Shown: in pieces, positions 11,940 to 22,560 of the stretch | How the letters are laid out: the number at the start of each line of letters is the position of its first letter | Position numbering within the stretch: the stretch's first letter is position 1 | NCBI GenBank assembly: GCA_963921825.1 | Contig: OY997591.1 | Span: 51,543,825 to 51,607,824 of the forward strand | Source of the DNA: Erodium maritimum | Taxonomy: Eukaryota > Streptophyta > Magnoliopsida > Geraniales > Geraniaceae | Direction of reading: 5' to 3' | DNA length: 64,000 nt | Program-made: the position numbers and the translations under genes | The notes under the pieces: generated by a model | The model's database searches: none | Seen by the model: only the letters and a program-made list of their open reading frames with translations | What the model was told of the DNA's origin: nothing

Positions 11940-13938
11940 CTACTTGGAAAACATGAATTTCTGAAAATACTCTCTCGTTTTGAGAGCCCACCCTAGCCCT
12001 AGCCTACCGCCGTTATGGAGCTTCCCTCGGCCGCTACTGCGCCGCCTGGAGTTGTCGGCTTTGCCATCCCCGTGTTCGATTGTCCCATCCCATTGACCTC
12101 CTCGCAGACCACACCGGGTGTGGGGTTCAAATATGGATGGAAGTTGATGACTTCTCCGCAACCATCGGTGTCTCTCCCTCCTCTTGTTCCCTTGGTGATT
12201 TCGTCGACTCCTTATCCCATCACCATGATCCCTCCTCCCTCTATGTCGATTCTACCGGCTCTCCCTACTCCGGGTGGTATGCAAACCGCACCACCCTCCT
12301 ACTATCCTCTTCCACACGCCTCAGGCCCGCCTCCTCTGTTAGTGGCTTCAAGGGATTCTCTGGAACCGACGAGGTCTTTTGGTCCGTCCGGGCTACCCCC
12401 TACTCCCCCTGTGGCGGTTGTCTATCGACATCGGTGGGAGTGCCAGAGTTTGGAGCGGCGGCGTTTGGATTCCTCTGCTCTAAACTACAGGTCCTCTCCC
12501 CGGGGACCGAACCCTAACTCGCATCTTAGGGTTCACCACCACCAACACCATGCCCATCATCACCACGACCTAGCTCTGGTGCCTTGGGTGGTCTGTTGTT
12601 GGAGCTAGGGCCCCGCCCTATACCAGGGCAATGGGATCCTTCCTCGTCGGGACCGGGGTCTATCGGACAGGGCCAACCACGACCTTGCTCTATCGTCTAG
12701 GCTCTATGCCGGAAGGCTTAGGGATCAACACATGCTGATCGCGGCGAGGTCTCTGCTTCTTCGTCTGCCGATTGGTGTGGTGTGGGATAGGATTGAGTAC
12801 TCGGCATTTGTCGAGGTTCTGACGGTGAAGGCCCGGTATTGGGGATGGACTCGTGACGGCTACGAGGTGCGTGGGTGCAAGGTGGAGACCTCGTCGCATT
12901 GGACCACCTGACGCTGAATGTGGAAACGGACACGAGCATGGCTTCCCTCTGGCGGGCCTACATGTGGAGCGGCTACACGGCTCGGCGGGTCGGTTCACAT
13001 AATTGGCGGGTCCCCGTACCAGATTATGAGGGAGACGGCTGCGATGCCCGCAGTGGATACAGTCAGGAGCCCGACTAGGTTGGGCCCCTCAAGACAATAC
13101 CCGCACTATCGTCTTCCAGCATACCGGCTGGGCCTTCTACGGGTTGGCCGGTGGGGGGGACCTTGGCCCTGTAAACGTCGTCGTCTATCAGAGAACCAAG
13201 ATGAAGCAGGCATGGGTCGGGGTGGAGGACTAGTGTATACGGCACTGCGAGCGATGACATTGGACCCGTTACCTACTCCTAGATTATCTCACCAAGGGGA
13301 AGTCGGCACAACACTGGACCCGATACCTAATGCGGATCCCCACGTACCCGGTTGGGATACTAACCCACTGCCGGTATAAGGCCACCCCACCCTGTGTTCT
13401 TTTGTACACAGGAAGATCAGAGGGTCGGGATTTGGTCAGCTTGCTGCCTGGATTGCTGACCCTCTCGTCCCCGGTATGGTGGGGTTGGAGGTGGGGGATG
13501 CGTTCAAGAAGTAGAGCGAAGTGTTGCAGTCCTAGTTCGTGAAGAAACAGCTGCTGGGAACCTGAGGAAGGTGGCATATGACGCTGAGTGGGACGACTCA
13601 TCACTAGCAGGGAAGAAGCCCCGCCGGGAGGAATGATGCATCGTCAGAGCATCGGGGACTGGCCCTGGGAGGGGTCCCCAGATGATGCTTTGTCTCCCAC
13701 CATCACCATTACCGTCGAGGTCCCTCCGATCTCCGGTATCCCATTCCCCCTACCCATATTCTTTCATCGCCCATAGGGCATCAATCCAAAACCGTCAAGG
13801 ACGGTTCTACTGTGAAAAGAATAACGAACATTCTTAAATGTTCTTGCCCTGTTCTTCGTGGTCAGAGAGTCTCTGATGCACTCTATTGTCTTTACACGAC
13901 TTGATTAATGAAATCTGCACCTTTCGCTCAAAAAAAAA
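11940..13938 (+). mobile_element. ORF1-type retroposon (copy 4) inside the TIR element
   Basis: The + strand unit opens with a start codon at 12015 in the context GGAGCTTCCC, like the - strand copy at 10651; both N-termini begin MELP and share a PPG...PVF...PI pattern. It ends with a TGATGCACT block, CTTTCGCTC and an A-tract at 13930-13938, the 3' signature of copies 1 and 3. A CTCAT...TCTT(C/G)AAAA motif lies both before the 5' end (11911-11930) and after the tail (13940-13955), a plausible degenerate target duplication. No EN/RT is present. Confidence 0.6.
12015..12608 (+). CDS. Retroposon ORF1 N-terminal fragment, Pro/Ser-rich
   Basis: A 197-codon frame rich in Pro, Ser and Thr, ending in a His-rich tail (about residues 170-190) that probably reflects a frameshift, because other frames remain open over the same stretch (12080-12517). 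It has no named domain. Assignment rests on the shared start context and N-terminal pattern with the - strand copy at 10651 and on the shared retroposon 3' end at 13938. Unlikely to make a working protein. Confidence 0.4.
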   Translation: MELPSAATAPPGVVGFAIPVFDCPIPLTSSQTTPGVGFKYGWKLMTSPQPSVSLPPLVPLVISSTPYPITMIPPPSMSILPALPTPGGMQTAPPSYYPLPHASGPPPLLVASRDSLEPTRSFGPSGLPPTPPVAVVYRHRWECQSLERRRLDSSALNYRSSPRGPNPNSHLRVHHHQHHAHHHHDLALVPWVVCCWS

Positions 13939-14638
13939 ACTCATTCTTGAAAATAAAATAAAAACTGAATATAATTGATTTTTTTAATAATAACTGATTT
14001 TTTTAATAAAAACTGATATTTTCCTTTAAAAATATAATATTAAAATTTTTTAAAAAATAAATTTATATATTTTTTAAATTAAATTTTAAAATAATTTGAA
14101 TGACTTAAATTAAAATATGATTTTTTTAAAAAATAAATTAATGAGATGGTAAATTAATGATTTTTATTTTTTTTTATTTTTAAACTATTATTTTTTATTT
14201 ATATAATTCTTTTCTTAATTGTATTTAATAAAAATCTGGGTAAGATGGTAACTACGAGCATTTTAGTCATTTTATAAAAAGTTAACAGAAAATGGATGAA
14301 AAAACTGACGGAAGAGGCTTTTGGTTACACGTTGAAAGATCAGGGTATGTATCGGTTAAAAAAAACTTAAGGGTATACATAAGATAATCGTGCCAACTTC
14401 AGAGTATGCATTTGTAATTTTCCCTATATCATATTAGTCTAATTCTGGTTGTTGAACATTATTCATGACTAGTTCTTGATTATTAAGAAGATTTTGGTTA
14501 ACAAGATAACAATAAAATTCGAGTTTAGAAGTTAGATTCCGAATCGTGGACTAAGTCTTAGAGACTATTCCTAGGTCAAAAAACGTTTCTATTTCCATCA
14601 CCCTTATCCTCTTCCAAACCTCTCTGTCGTCGTCCACC

Positions 14639-14992
14639 ATGGAAAATTCTCCATCGTCGTCACCTTCGTCTAAAAACCAAGCGGTGGTCACATGCCATGT
14701 TCCATCCACTCCATCTATGGAGGTAACGCCTCAGTTTTTTCTTGTCGTTGGAGACCACAACTCTACCGCCCCAAGCCATGACCTCACTGGGAGAACTTTC
14801 CCTCGGTCCTCTCTATTCGATGCATGCATCACCGGGAAGGAATACGATGCACCATCATCCTCATATCCCTCTAGAAACCTAATCCCCGACCTGGCCCCAG
14901 CTCCGTTTGCATCATGCAGAGGAGGGGGTACCACTTCTAAACCAAAAGAAGCCGGACGATCTATTCTCTCACCAACAACGATCGCCTCCTAA
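14639..14992 (+). CDS. Hypothetical Ser/Pro-rich ORF, doubtful
   Basis: 117 codons with an ATG in a plausible context (CCACCATGG). The product is rich in Ser, Pro and Thr and has no domain that I recognise. Its composition is like the N-terminus of the retroposon ORF1 proteins nearby, so it may be the start of another decayed retroposon. No splice sites or downstream homology support a host gene. Confidence 0.25.
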   Translation: MENSPSSSPSSKNQAVVTCHVPSTPSMEVTPQFFLVVGDHNSTAPSHDLTGRTFPRSSLFDACITGKEYDAPSSSYPSRNLIPDLAPAPFASCRGGGTTSKPKEAGRSILSPTTIAS

Positions 14993-15494
14993 TCTCTCAC
15001 TGCGATTCTCGTGCCGGAGTCCCAAGTTACAACATGATCTCATTCGGGGTCACGGATCCATTTACTTAATTGGGAGGATGGGTATGAGATCCTAGAGGTC
15101 CCGGTTGAAGCCACCCTGCTACGGCCGATGGCCGATACCGCTATTTGTTGGCCAGAAAAGTCACGGAAAAGGAAGATGCAACATCACTACCCTTTGTGGG
15201 GTAATAATTCGTAGCTGGAAGATACAAAGACTAAAGGTGGAGTGTCTCCATAAGGAAGTAGTGGCGTTCCACTTCCCATCGAGTGCAACAATGGAGTCTA
15301 TCCACCACTAGGGCCCGTGGGGCTGCAATGGATACCCACTGCTACTGGTACACCTCCAACTATGCATGCAACCCAGTACCATATCGTTTCACTTATTCAC
15401 AAATCATCATGCGAGAGGGTTATTCCATGCTAGGAAGCTTGAAGTGCTAACCAAATCCACAATAAATAACTAAAGAATTAAGGGGAAACTCTAT

Positions 15495-15752
15495 TTTCCA
15501 ACCGTATTTCAAGTTTGATTCACAAATGCCAACTGTCCTTGACCTTTGTTTCACTTCCTACCTGCAACTTTTTTAAAAAAACTTTTATGGTTCTTGACGT
15601 AAAGGTGACGAACAGTTTGTAGAAACTAGTGTTATTTTATGTAAGATTTATGTTATCGTATACTAGGAACTATAATTTTTTTTAAAGTTACATGTAGGAA
15701 ATGGAACAAATGTCAAAGACATTTAGAATTTGTGAAACAAAGGTGAAGAGAT
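15495..15752. repeat. Imperfect inverted repeat, MITE-like
   Basis: The arm at about 15511-15575 (containing CCTTTGTTTCACTTCCTAC) is mirrored by 15675-15752 (containing TGTAGGAAATGGAACAAA and TGTGAAACAAAGG). The arms flank about 100 bp of AT-rich sequence, so the unit can fold into a hairpin. Such structures are typical of MITEs. I could not fix termini or a target duplication. Confidence 0.5.
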
Positions 15753-16162
15753 AGTTAAGAAACTAAGGTTAGGCACTTAATCAAGGGCACGAAGAGGTGT
15801 TCGAAATTTAGGGAGAACATGGGTATCAAGTTGGGCTCATATGGTTCAAGAGGATGTTACTCGAGACTCCTTAGGATTTAGACAAGAATAAGTGTCTAAT
15901 ACCTTTTTCTCTGGCTTGGTCTATGGATGGGTCTCTCGGACGCATTATTGTACCTCTGATTACAACTCCTCCTTCTTTACTTTGGCTGGCCCTCTAGGCT
16001 TAGATCATAAAATCTATGGCATGTTTAAAAAAAATTGTGGGCGTCACTTTTTAAATGAACGATGAATAGGCCTTAAGGAAGTTGGACTTTGTTTTGAATC
16101 ATACTAATTCTAACGACTCCAAACCCCATAGGTGTCACATGATATTATAACTATTATTCTTA

Positions 16163-17277
16163 GAGCATCTGCAGTGGTCGGCGAGGAGAAGTCGCCGGCG
16201 AGGAAACGGCGGGGAGCTGGCGAGGAGCAGGCGAGGAAGGTGCTGGCGAGATGGCTAGCCGTTAACGTCCTCGCCAGCACATCTCGCTGGCGATGTGCTG
16301 GCTTATCCCCTCGGGTGGTGCGCCGGCCGTTGGCGATGAAGCTGCTGGCGACACGTGGCTGGTCGCTGGCAGCATTAACTTTTATTTTTTTTTTTCAGTT
16401 TTCACCCCTATAAATACTAAACCCAAAATTCATTTTTACACACACTCTCAATTACTCTCTTCTACTACACTTCCAAAAGTCCTATTCCAATTTCTTTCGC
16501 TATGGCCGATCCCGTCCAAGCAAGGCGTGTCTTGTGGACCGTCGAGGAGGACTGCAAGCTAGTTCAAGCTTGGATGCATTACCCGTACGACTGGGGGGCC
16601 ATCGCTGAGGAACTGGCATCTAATCGGGGCCCGGATGCTCCGGTGAGGTCGTGGAAGCATTGCAAAGACCACTGGATGTGGACGAATCCCAAAGTGACGT
16701 TCTTCCAAGGGCTGTTTGTGAAGAACTGCAGGGACCATACGACCGGCTGGAACGATGCGGAAATCATTAAGTTGACCGAGGAGCAATACATGACGGCTTG
16801 TGGGCATCCATTCACATGGAAACACTGGTGGTATCTCGTCAAAGGAGAACACTACTGGAATTCTCATTAACGTGTTTGTTTTAATTTTCATATGTGTTGG
16901 TGGATTTCTCAACTGCAATTTGTTTTTCTTTTTTTTTTATTACTTTCCTTGGTTTAGTTTCTTTTGTGTTGGTTTCATTTTATTTGCGTTGTTTAATGAG
17001 TACCTCTACCCTTTTATGTTATCGGGCATTCCATTTTTAGTTTCCTTTGTGTTATCGATCTTCCAGTATTTGTTGTTTTTAAATAAAATTAGTATGGTCT
17101 ATTCAAAATCTGTTTTTTAATAAAAAAAACATTGATTTTTCCTCCTTCTCGCCGGCTGCTCCTCGCCCACTGCAGACGTCGCTGCCTCCTCGCCGGCGAG
17201 GTAATTACATTTTAATATTGTAAGTCATCTCGCCGGCGCCATCTCGCCGGCAGCCGGCGAGATGACTGTGGATGCTC
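16163..17277 (+). mobile_element. PIF/Harbinger element carrying ORF1 only
   Basis: Terminal inverted repeats begin GAGCATCTGCAGTGG (left) and GAGCATCCACAGT (right, inverted), and the element is flanked by TTA at 16160-16162 and 17278-17280, the 3-bp TTA/TAA duplication of PIF/Harbinger. Subterminal regions are packed with CGCCGGCGAG-type repeats on both sides. A TATA-like CCTATAAATA lies at about 16409-16418, ahead of the ORF at 16502. There is no DDE transposase, so it needs one in trans. Confidence 0.85.
16502..16870 (+). CDS. Harbinger ORF1 protein (Myb/SANT-like DNA-binding), short
   Basis: 122 residues. The pattern W-x3-ED-x2-L-x2-AW (residues 13-24), then W-x-HC-x-DHW, then a W-x2-AEI-x-LT-x-EQY-x-ACGHPF-x2-KHWW block near the C-terminus, fits the Myb/SANT-like domain of PIF/Harbinger ORF1 proteins, which in the family bind element ends and help recruit the transposase. 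Family members are usually 200-350 residues long with an additional C-terminal region, so this is a domain-only or truncated form. A TATA-like box about 85 bp upstream and an uninterrupted frame suggest it could be expressed. It may be a recently amplified non-autonomous lineage. Confidence 0.7.
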   Translation: MADPVQARRVLWTVEEDCKLVQAWMHYPYDWGAIAEELASNRGPDAPVRSWKHCKDHWMWTNPKVTFFQGLFVKNCRDHTTGWNDAEIIKLTEEQYMTACGHPFTWKHWWYLVKGEHYWNSH

Positions 17278-17318
17278 TTAGTATGAGAGGACAGATCGGA
17301 TAGAAACCCCTCTTATGC

Positions 17319-18552
17319 TAAAAACTGTGTGAAATCAACCTAACCACACACTCCTAAAATCCAACATTCACCATGATGTCACATCATCACCCCCAATCCC
17401 ACTCAAATACACGTCACTTTCATCATTTCTCACACAAGTAAGGTCATGATTGTAATAGCATGGTGTCATATGGACAAGTGTCCATTTTTTTCTTCACCAA
17501 TTCACTAATTTAATATTTCCCTATTCGTTTGAACTCCGATTAGCTTCAAACTTGCGTCAGTATTTTTCTTTTTCAAAGGGCTATCTATCAAGTAGCATAT
17601 TGAATATATTTTGAAGCAAGGAAATAAAAGGTTATATCAGGGTGATAAAAATAATGTTGAGTGTTGATAAATCTTCACTAATAAATGTTTTATATCGGGG
17701 TGATCAAACTAGTGCTAAAATGTTGATAAAAAACATGTTGGAGGTGATAAGAACAAGTGATGATGTGATAAAAATCATGTTCAATTTTGGTAATAAGGGT
17801 GATAAACTTAGAGTTTAGTGTTGATAAAAAAACAAGTGATAGGGTGATAAAACATATGTAATTTAGTGATAAACATGGGTGATAAAAATACTGTTGAATG
17901 ATGATAAACCTTCGCTAATAATTTTTTTTATATCGGGGTGATCAAACTAGTGCTAAAATGTTGATAAAAACATGTACTGAGGTGATAAAGAACAAGTGAT
18001 GAGGTGATAAAAATCATGTTCAATTTTGATAATAAGGGTGATAAACTAGAGTTTAGTGTTAATAAAAAACATGTGATTGGGTGATAAAACACATGTAATT
18101 TAGTGATAAACAAATGTGATAAACATAGTGTTTAGTGCTTGGTGTTCATAAAAAATCATGTTTGATTTTGGAAAATGAGGTGATAAAACTAGTGTTCAGT
18201 GTTGATAAAACCAGTGTAAAGTGTTGATAAAAATTACCTAGATATAATTTTTTTTTACAAATCAGCCCGAAATAATTTTTTTCGTGCTTCAAAACATATT
18301 CATCACTGATCTTGATAGAAATTCCTTGAAAAAACAAAAATATTGGCACAAGTTTGAAGCCAATCGGAGTTCAAACGAAGTAGAAAAAAATTAGTGAATT
18401 GGTAAAAAAAAATAATATGATAGTTTTACCAAAAAACTCCTAGCACTTATTAAAAAGTGTTGTGTTTTTGCGGTCAACAAGTCAACAACTCAATTGTATC
18501 TCATCCATCCATTCTTAAAATGGATGGTTAGGATGGGTTCACACAGTTTTTA
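17319..18552. mobile_element. Foldback-like element with long interrupted inverted arms
   Basis: Outer ends begin TAAAAACTGTGTGAA on both strands, with homology through CCTAACCA. A second inverted block lies further in: 17500-17556 (CCAATTCACTAATTT ... TTCGTTTGAACTCCGATT) is mirrored at 18348-18402. The centre is a tandem array rich in GTGATAAA. No coding capacity. No target duplication was resolved. Confidence 0.65.
17640..18235. repeat. GTGATAAA-rich array with a 238-bp tandem duplication
   Basis: Short units around GGTGATAAA are repeated throughout. In addition a longer block beginning TATATCGGGGTGATCAAACT occurs at 17691 and again at 17929, a 238-bp period. It forms the core of the foldback-like element. 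Confidence 0.7.
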
Positions 18553-18902
18553 CGTTAAAATGTGCTTTCTATTTGATTTCTCCTCCTTATTATGATTTTT
18601 ATTTGTTGTCTTTTGGCTTTTCCTTTTCTCTAATATTGAGCGTCAACGTTTTTCATTATTTACTATTTTTTTGGAACCTCGATTATGTTTCGTTTTTCCT
18701 TTATGGACCCTCAGAACCTTTATTTCAGTGCATTTATTATTTATTGATAAAAATATTAATCTTCACTAACCGTTCTCAAACATATAAATAACTATTGTTA
18801 TTTGAACTCGAATCTCTCACGGTTTCAAAATGAAGTATATGACTTGAACACATGCCTCTTGTTAGACTGTGTTCGGCTCGACCAACAAAGTAACATAACT
18901 GA
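18553..18902. other. Spacer between two transposons
   Basis: AT-rich and without a coding frame that I would credit. It ends with TGA (18900-18902), the left target duplication of the split Harbinger element. Confidence 0.35.
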
Positions 18903-19441
18903 GAACATGTACAGTGGTGAGACTCACTAAAAATCTAGGGTTCATTGCTTATATGATGACTATGCAGAATAGTGAGTGTGAACCCCTTAATTTAAACTGT
19001 GTTTCACAGGGTGAGACTCATTAAGGGGCTCAGGTTCTGAGTTAATGCTGACTAGAAGCTAAATTGATATTTTGCTGAGTTTATTAAATTCTTTATTAAA
19101 ATATTAAATACTAAAGAAAAATGAAATAATTTTTTAAAAACTAATTAATAATAAAATATATGAACTAAATCAATTGAAACTTCTAATTTTATTCATCCCC
19201 GCAAAAAATAAAAGTTGAAGCATACAATCAAATAAACATATCAACCATCCGAGAGTTTGTTCAATTGGGTCTTGATCCGAGTACATGCTTCCCACAACTC
19301 AGACAACATTATTGTGTGTCCTCCATCTACCCGTCAGTGATCCTTAGCACGTCCTGTTGCTGCATTTGTTTGTAATTGCCGAAGAGGTCATGCCATTTAT
19401 TGGTCATCATCATGATTGAATTGACCTTCTCGGTTGTTTCC
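18903..19441 (-). mobile_element. Harbinger element, 3' half (split by LTR array)
   Basis: The left end GAACATGTACAGTGG fits the PIF/Harbinger terminal consensus and is preceded by TGA. The matching end of opposite polarity is at 32262, followed by TGA at 32263-32265. On the - strand, 19441-19230 reads through a decayed C-terminal tail of an ORF1-type protein (a KVNSIMMMTNKWHDLFG run, then stops). The non-coding part resembles 36640-36760 of the MITE at 36501-37189 (GCTGACTAGA-GCT...AATTG-TATTTTGCTGA). I read it as the 3' part of the element whose 5' part lies at 31119-32262. Confidence 0.65.
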
Positions 19442-22400
19442 TGTCACGCCCCAAATCTGGTTTTGGCCGGACTCGAGACGTGACTTGAAATAAACGAGAT
19501 AAAAGTAGTAAAACAGTAATAAACTCCTTTAAAGCTGAAACGAGTTCCAAGATATTTCTCAAAAAATTTGATCCTAAACTTCAAATATAATGTCAAAATT
19601 CGACGAATAACATAAGATAAATAAAGTTCAACAACGTGGACCAACACGTCTCTAATACAACCCTCAAGACATCCAGAAGCTCCCGAGCCTTGAATTCCCC
19701 AGATCTCAAGTACGCCTGTACACACAATAAATAAACAAGAAGGGGTGAGCTTACGCTCAGTAGGGAAAAACGTAACAACTTTAGTCTCCAATTTTAATAA
19801 TAAAACTGCTTTAGTCCAATGTCTCAACATCACGTAATACCTTTAGACCAAAAGATGTAATACACATATAAGAAGTAACAAGAACCATAACGCATTCCCA
19901 AGAATAACGATAACTTCCCGAAGGATAAATGGGGAACACTATAATAAAAGAGAGTACCATCACAATCGGAACAAGTATATAATATTAACCAAAGAAATAC
20001 TATGGGTTCAGTGTAAATAAAATACTATCGTTTTCTCAAAGATAACAGTAACTTTAGAAGAGTTCATGGAAATACTATAAACGAATCGTACTACTAAAAT
20101 GGGAGCAAATAATATCACACCAATCACCTGCTTTCTCAAGCCTCCAATCCACGGATAGATTCTGGTGCCACGTCGGTTCCCATAGTCCGATCCACCAGAG
20201 TACCCATATCATATCAGATTTTCCCTCGGTCCAGAGGAGGCACATACATCGGGGCACCGGAAACCATCCCAAAGGGACGCTCATCGTCGGAATTCTCGGA
20301 AATGCCTCCAAAGGACCATACGTCATAGGGAACCAAGGTAGTGCTCCCGTAGGACGCATACACTTGGGTGAAACCACAGTAACCATTTCTCACAGAGTAA
20401 CTCATCCAACTGCCCCGTAGGGTCCACCTCCAATGCCCTCAGGCTCCGATAATCAATGCCCTGTAGGGTCCAATAACGAATGCCCTCAGGCTCCAACAAT
20501 CAATGCCCTGTAGTGTCCAATAACCAATGCCCTCAGGCTCCAATAATCAACGCCCCGTAGGGTCCAATAACCAATGCCCTCAGACTCCAATAATCAACCA
20601 TTATCCCGCAGGATCTGCCAAACACCGACGACCACAACATCACCGGATTACCCCCCCCCCCCCCCGGTGTAGTACCGAACCGAACAATCAAACATCTCAA
20701 GAACATGAATAAGGGAAACACACTATAACTTATCCACCAATCCACACTTATCGAATCACACTTTCATCACAACACAACAAAGACATCCATTAGTACTCCA
20801 CACTTACCGTATACTTACCTGTCACGAACCATCGGTACATCGATCACCTGATTGCACCGTCTGGCACAATCAATCATACTCGATCATCCGTTCAACCATT
20901 CAATCAATCAACTAATTATGTAAACATTCAATCAATCAGTTAAGCATAAAATTTAACTAGTTTTATTAGACTCTTGATTATCCTAATAGCTAGCAAACAA
21001 GCATGTGAACCTATCACAACAACTAATCCGAGGGCTCATCACGGCCTCTCTACCAGTAAAACAATTCCCAAGTATTGAAAGCGAGTTACACTAGTTATTC
21101 TCATCCTAAACATGCATACTAGACACATCCGATTATTAGTAATTGAAAGACGATTATTCTAGTTATTCGCATCCTATAGGCAAGTCTAGGACCTTTCCGA
21201 TTTTATTAACCTAATAGGCATACTAGTAATTAAATACTCGAGTAGTTAGGACTTTCCCTACCTCGCGGTCTTCCTCTAATTCTTCGAGTTGACGGAGTCC
21301 AAGCTATCCTCCTTTCCGCTCTTCACACGGTTCCCCAAGAAGTAAATGCCTTTCGGGTTCGGTCCCAAGATCTTGGAACACAAACAAACTCTAGTTAAAA
21401 GCTAACTAAGGTGTAAACAAAAAAGCTCAAAAGACTCCACCCACTGTTCCAAAAACAAACTCTTGAAGTAGACAAAAAAGGATCGAAAAGAGGTTTAAAG
21501 GGACCAAGACTGGTCTACCACGGATCTGGTCACAGATCTATGGACTGCGCCGTCACGGATCTCCTCACGGAGCCGTGTCTGACGCCGTCACGGTCTCCCT
21601 CATGGAGCCGTGACGTCCTCCGTCACGGTACTCGTCACGGGTCCGTGACGCCTGGTACTGTTCACCCGTCTGCTTCCTCCAGCTTCGGGTTTTCACGATT
21701 TTAACCCCCAAAACCCCCATAGATGACCTTCCAAAGCTCCAAAAACAGTTCCTAAACGTCTCTACTTCAAAACCCACCATGGGTGTTCATCAAAACTCCA
21801 AAAACACGTATTAAAACCATCCTCCTTCATCAAAATCCTCCAAAACTTCAATAACCAAACTCAAGCTTCAAAACCTAACAAGTTCTTCCATTCTTCTCCA
21901 AAACCCATGAATCAAAAGTTGTAGAAACGAAATTAGATGAGAGATTTACCTTGAGAGTGAGGGAGGTATGTAGAAGATGATGCTTTGGAGAGTTTTTGGG
22001 AGTGAAACCACCTCAAGACTCCATTTTTGCACCTTTCTTCACCTCCAAGCTCCAAAGTTGCCTCTTCTCTCCCTTTCTCTCTCTAATTTCGGCCATCACA
22101 CAAAATGAGGAGAGAAATGTTCCAATTTGCTTTAAAACCCTAGTTTGATGACATTCCAATAATGCCCTTAGAACCAATCCTTCCAATTTAACTTTTGTGA
22201 GGGTAGAAGGGTCAAATAGGGGTCTTTTCTTCTCCTCCAAGCCAAGAGGGACAAGTGTACTAGTTGGGGACCACTTTGTCTCTAATAATAACCAATACTT
22301 TAGTTAATTCGGAATTAGTCGATAAAAAGGGTTCCGTTGATCGAAAATTGACCGTTACAATAATATAGTCAAAATACTGGAAATGGCTCAACTAAGCTAA

Positions 22401-22540
22401 CTGTGATATTGGTGAAGCTCTTTGGGCCCAGGGAAGGTCCCGAATGACTTCCGGAGTCCTCGGTTGACTTCTCCGGCCGAAAGTCAAACTTCGTCGAAAT
22501 CCACCGGTTCAACCGCAATCGACCGGGGACGGTTCTTACA
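19442..22540 (-). repeat. LTR, array A left copy (3' LTR on the - strand)
   Basis: 3,099 bp, starting TGTCACGCCCC and ending GGTTCTTACA on the + strand, i.e. TG...CA ends. It matches 27768-30883 nearly base for base with scattered substitutions and a longer C-run in the other copy. It contains a 47-bp tandem repeat (about 20405-20600) and a cluster of inverted CGTCACGG/CCGTGACG motifs (21535-21652). Confidence 0.9.
20405..20600. repeat. Minisatellite in LTR A (left)
   Basis: About four copies of a 47-bp unit that alternates a CCCTCAGGCTCC block and a CCCTGTAGGGTCC block. The equivalent array in the other LTR is at 28731-28926. Confidence 0.8.
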
Positions 22541-22560
22541 ATCTACCCCCCTTAAAAGAA
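22541..22560 (-). other. Polypurine tract of element A
   Basis: On the - strand this reads AAAAGGGGGGTAGAT-like purine sequence immediately before the 3' LTR, the site that primes plus-strand DNA synthesis in LTR retroelements. The same tract recurs at 30884-30903 and, in element B, at 56699-56716. Confidence 0.8.

Larger units (their letters stand above)
11025..14424. mobile_element. Large TIR DNA element carrying a retroposon
   Basis: The ends match as inverted repeats beginning GGGAAAATTACA; homology continues for roughly 250 bp on each side (left 11025-11270, right about 14160-14424), including a TGACTAAAAT/ATTTTAGTCA block and a ...TTAAATGCAATTAAG/CTTAATTGTATTTAA block. Inside the arms lies AT-rich filler with AAACTGATTTTT-like cores (11270-11900 and 13945-14160). 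The centre is a GC-richer retroposon at about 11940-13938. No transposase is visible. Target duplication is unclear. Superfamily unassigned, possibly Mutator-like. Confidence 0.7.
14425..16162. other. Intergenic stretch with one weak ORF and one inverted repeat
   Basis: Apart from the ORF at 14639-14992 and the inverted repeat at 15495-15752, I see no gene. AT-rich, with no recognised transposon ends. Confidence 0.35.

Noticed and set aside
20075..20386. 103-codon - strand ORF, repeated at 28401-28712
   Set aside because: It lies within the LTR interior of array A, is duplicated only because the LTR is, and has no domain. Not called as a gene.
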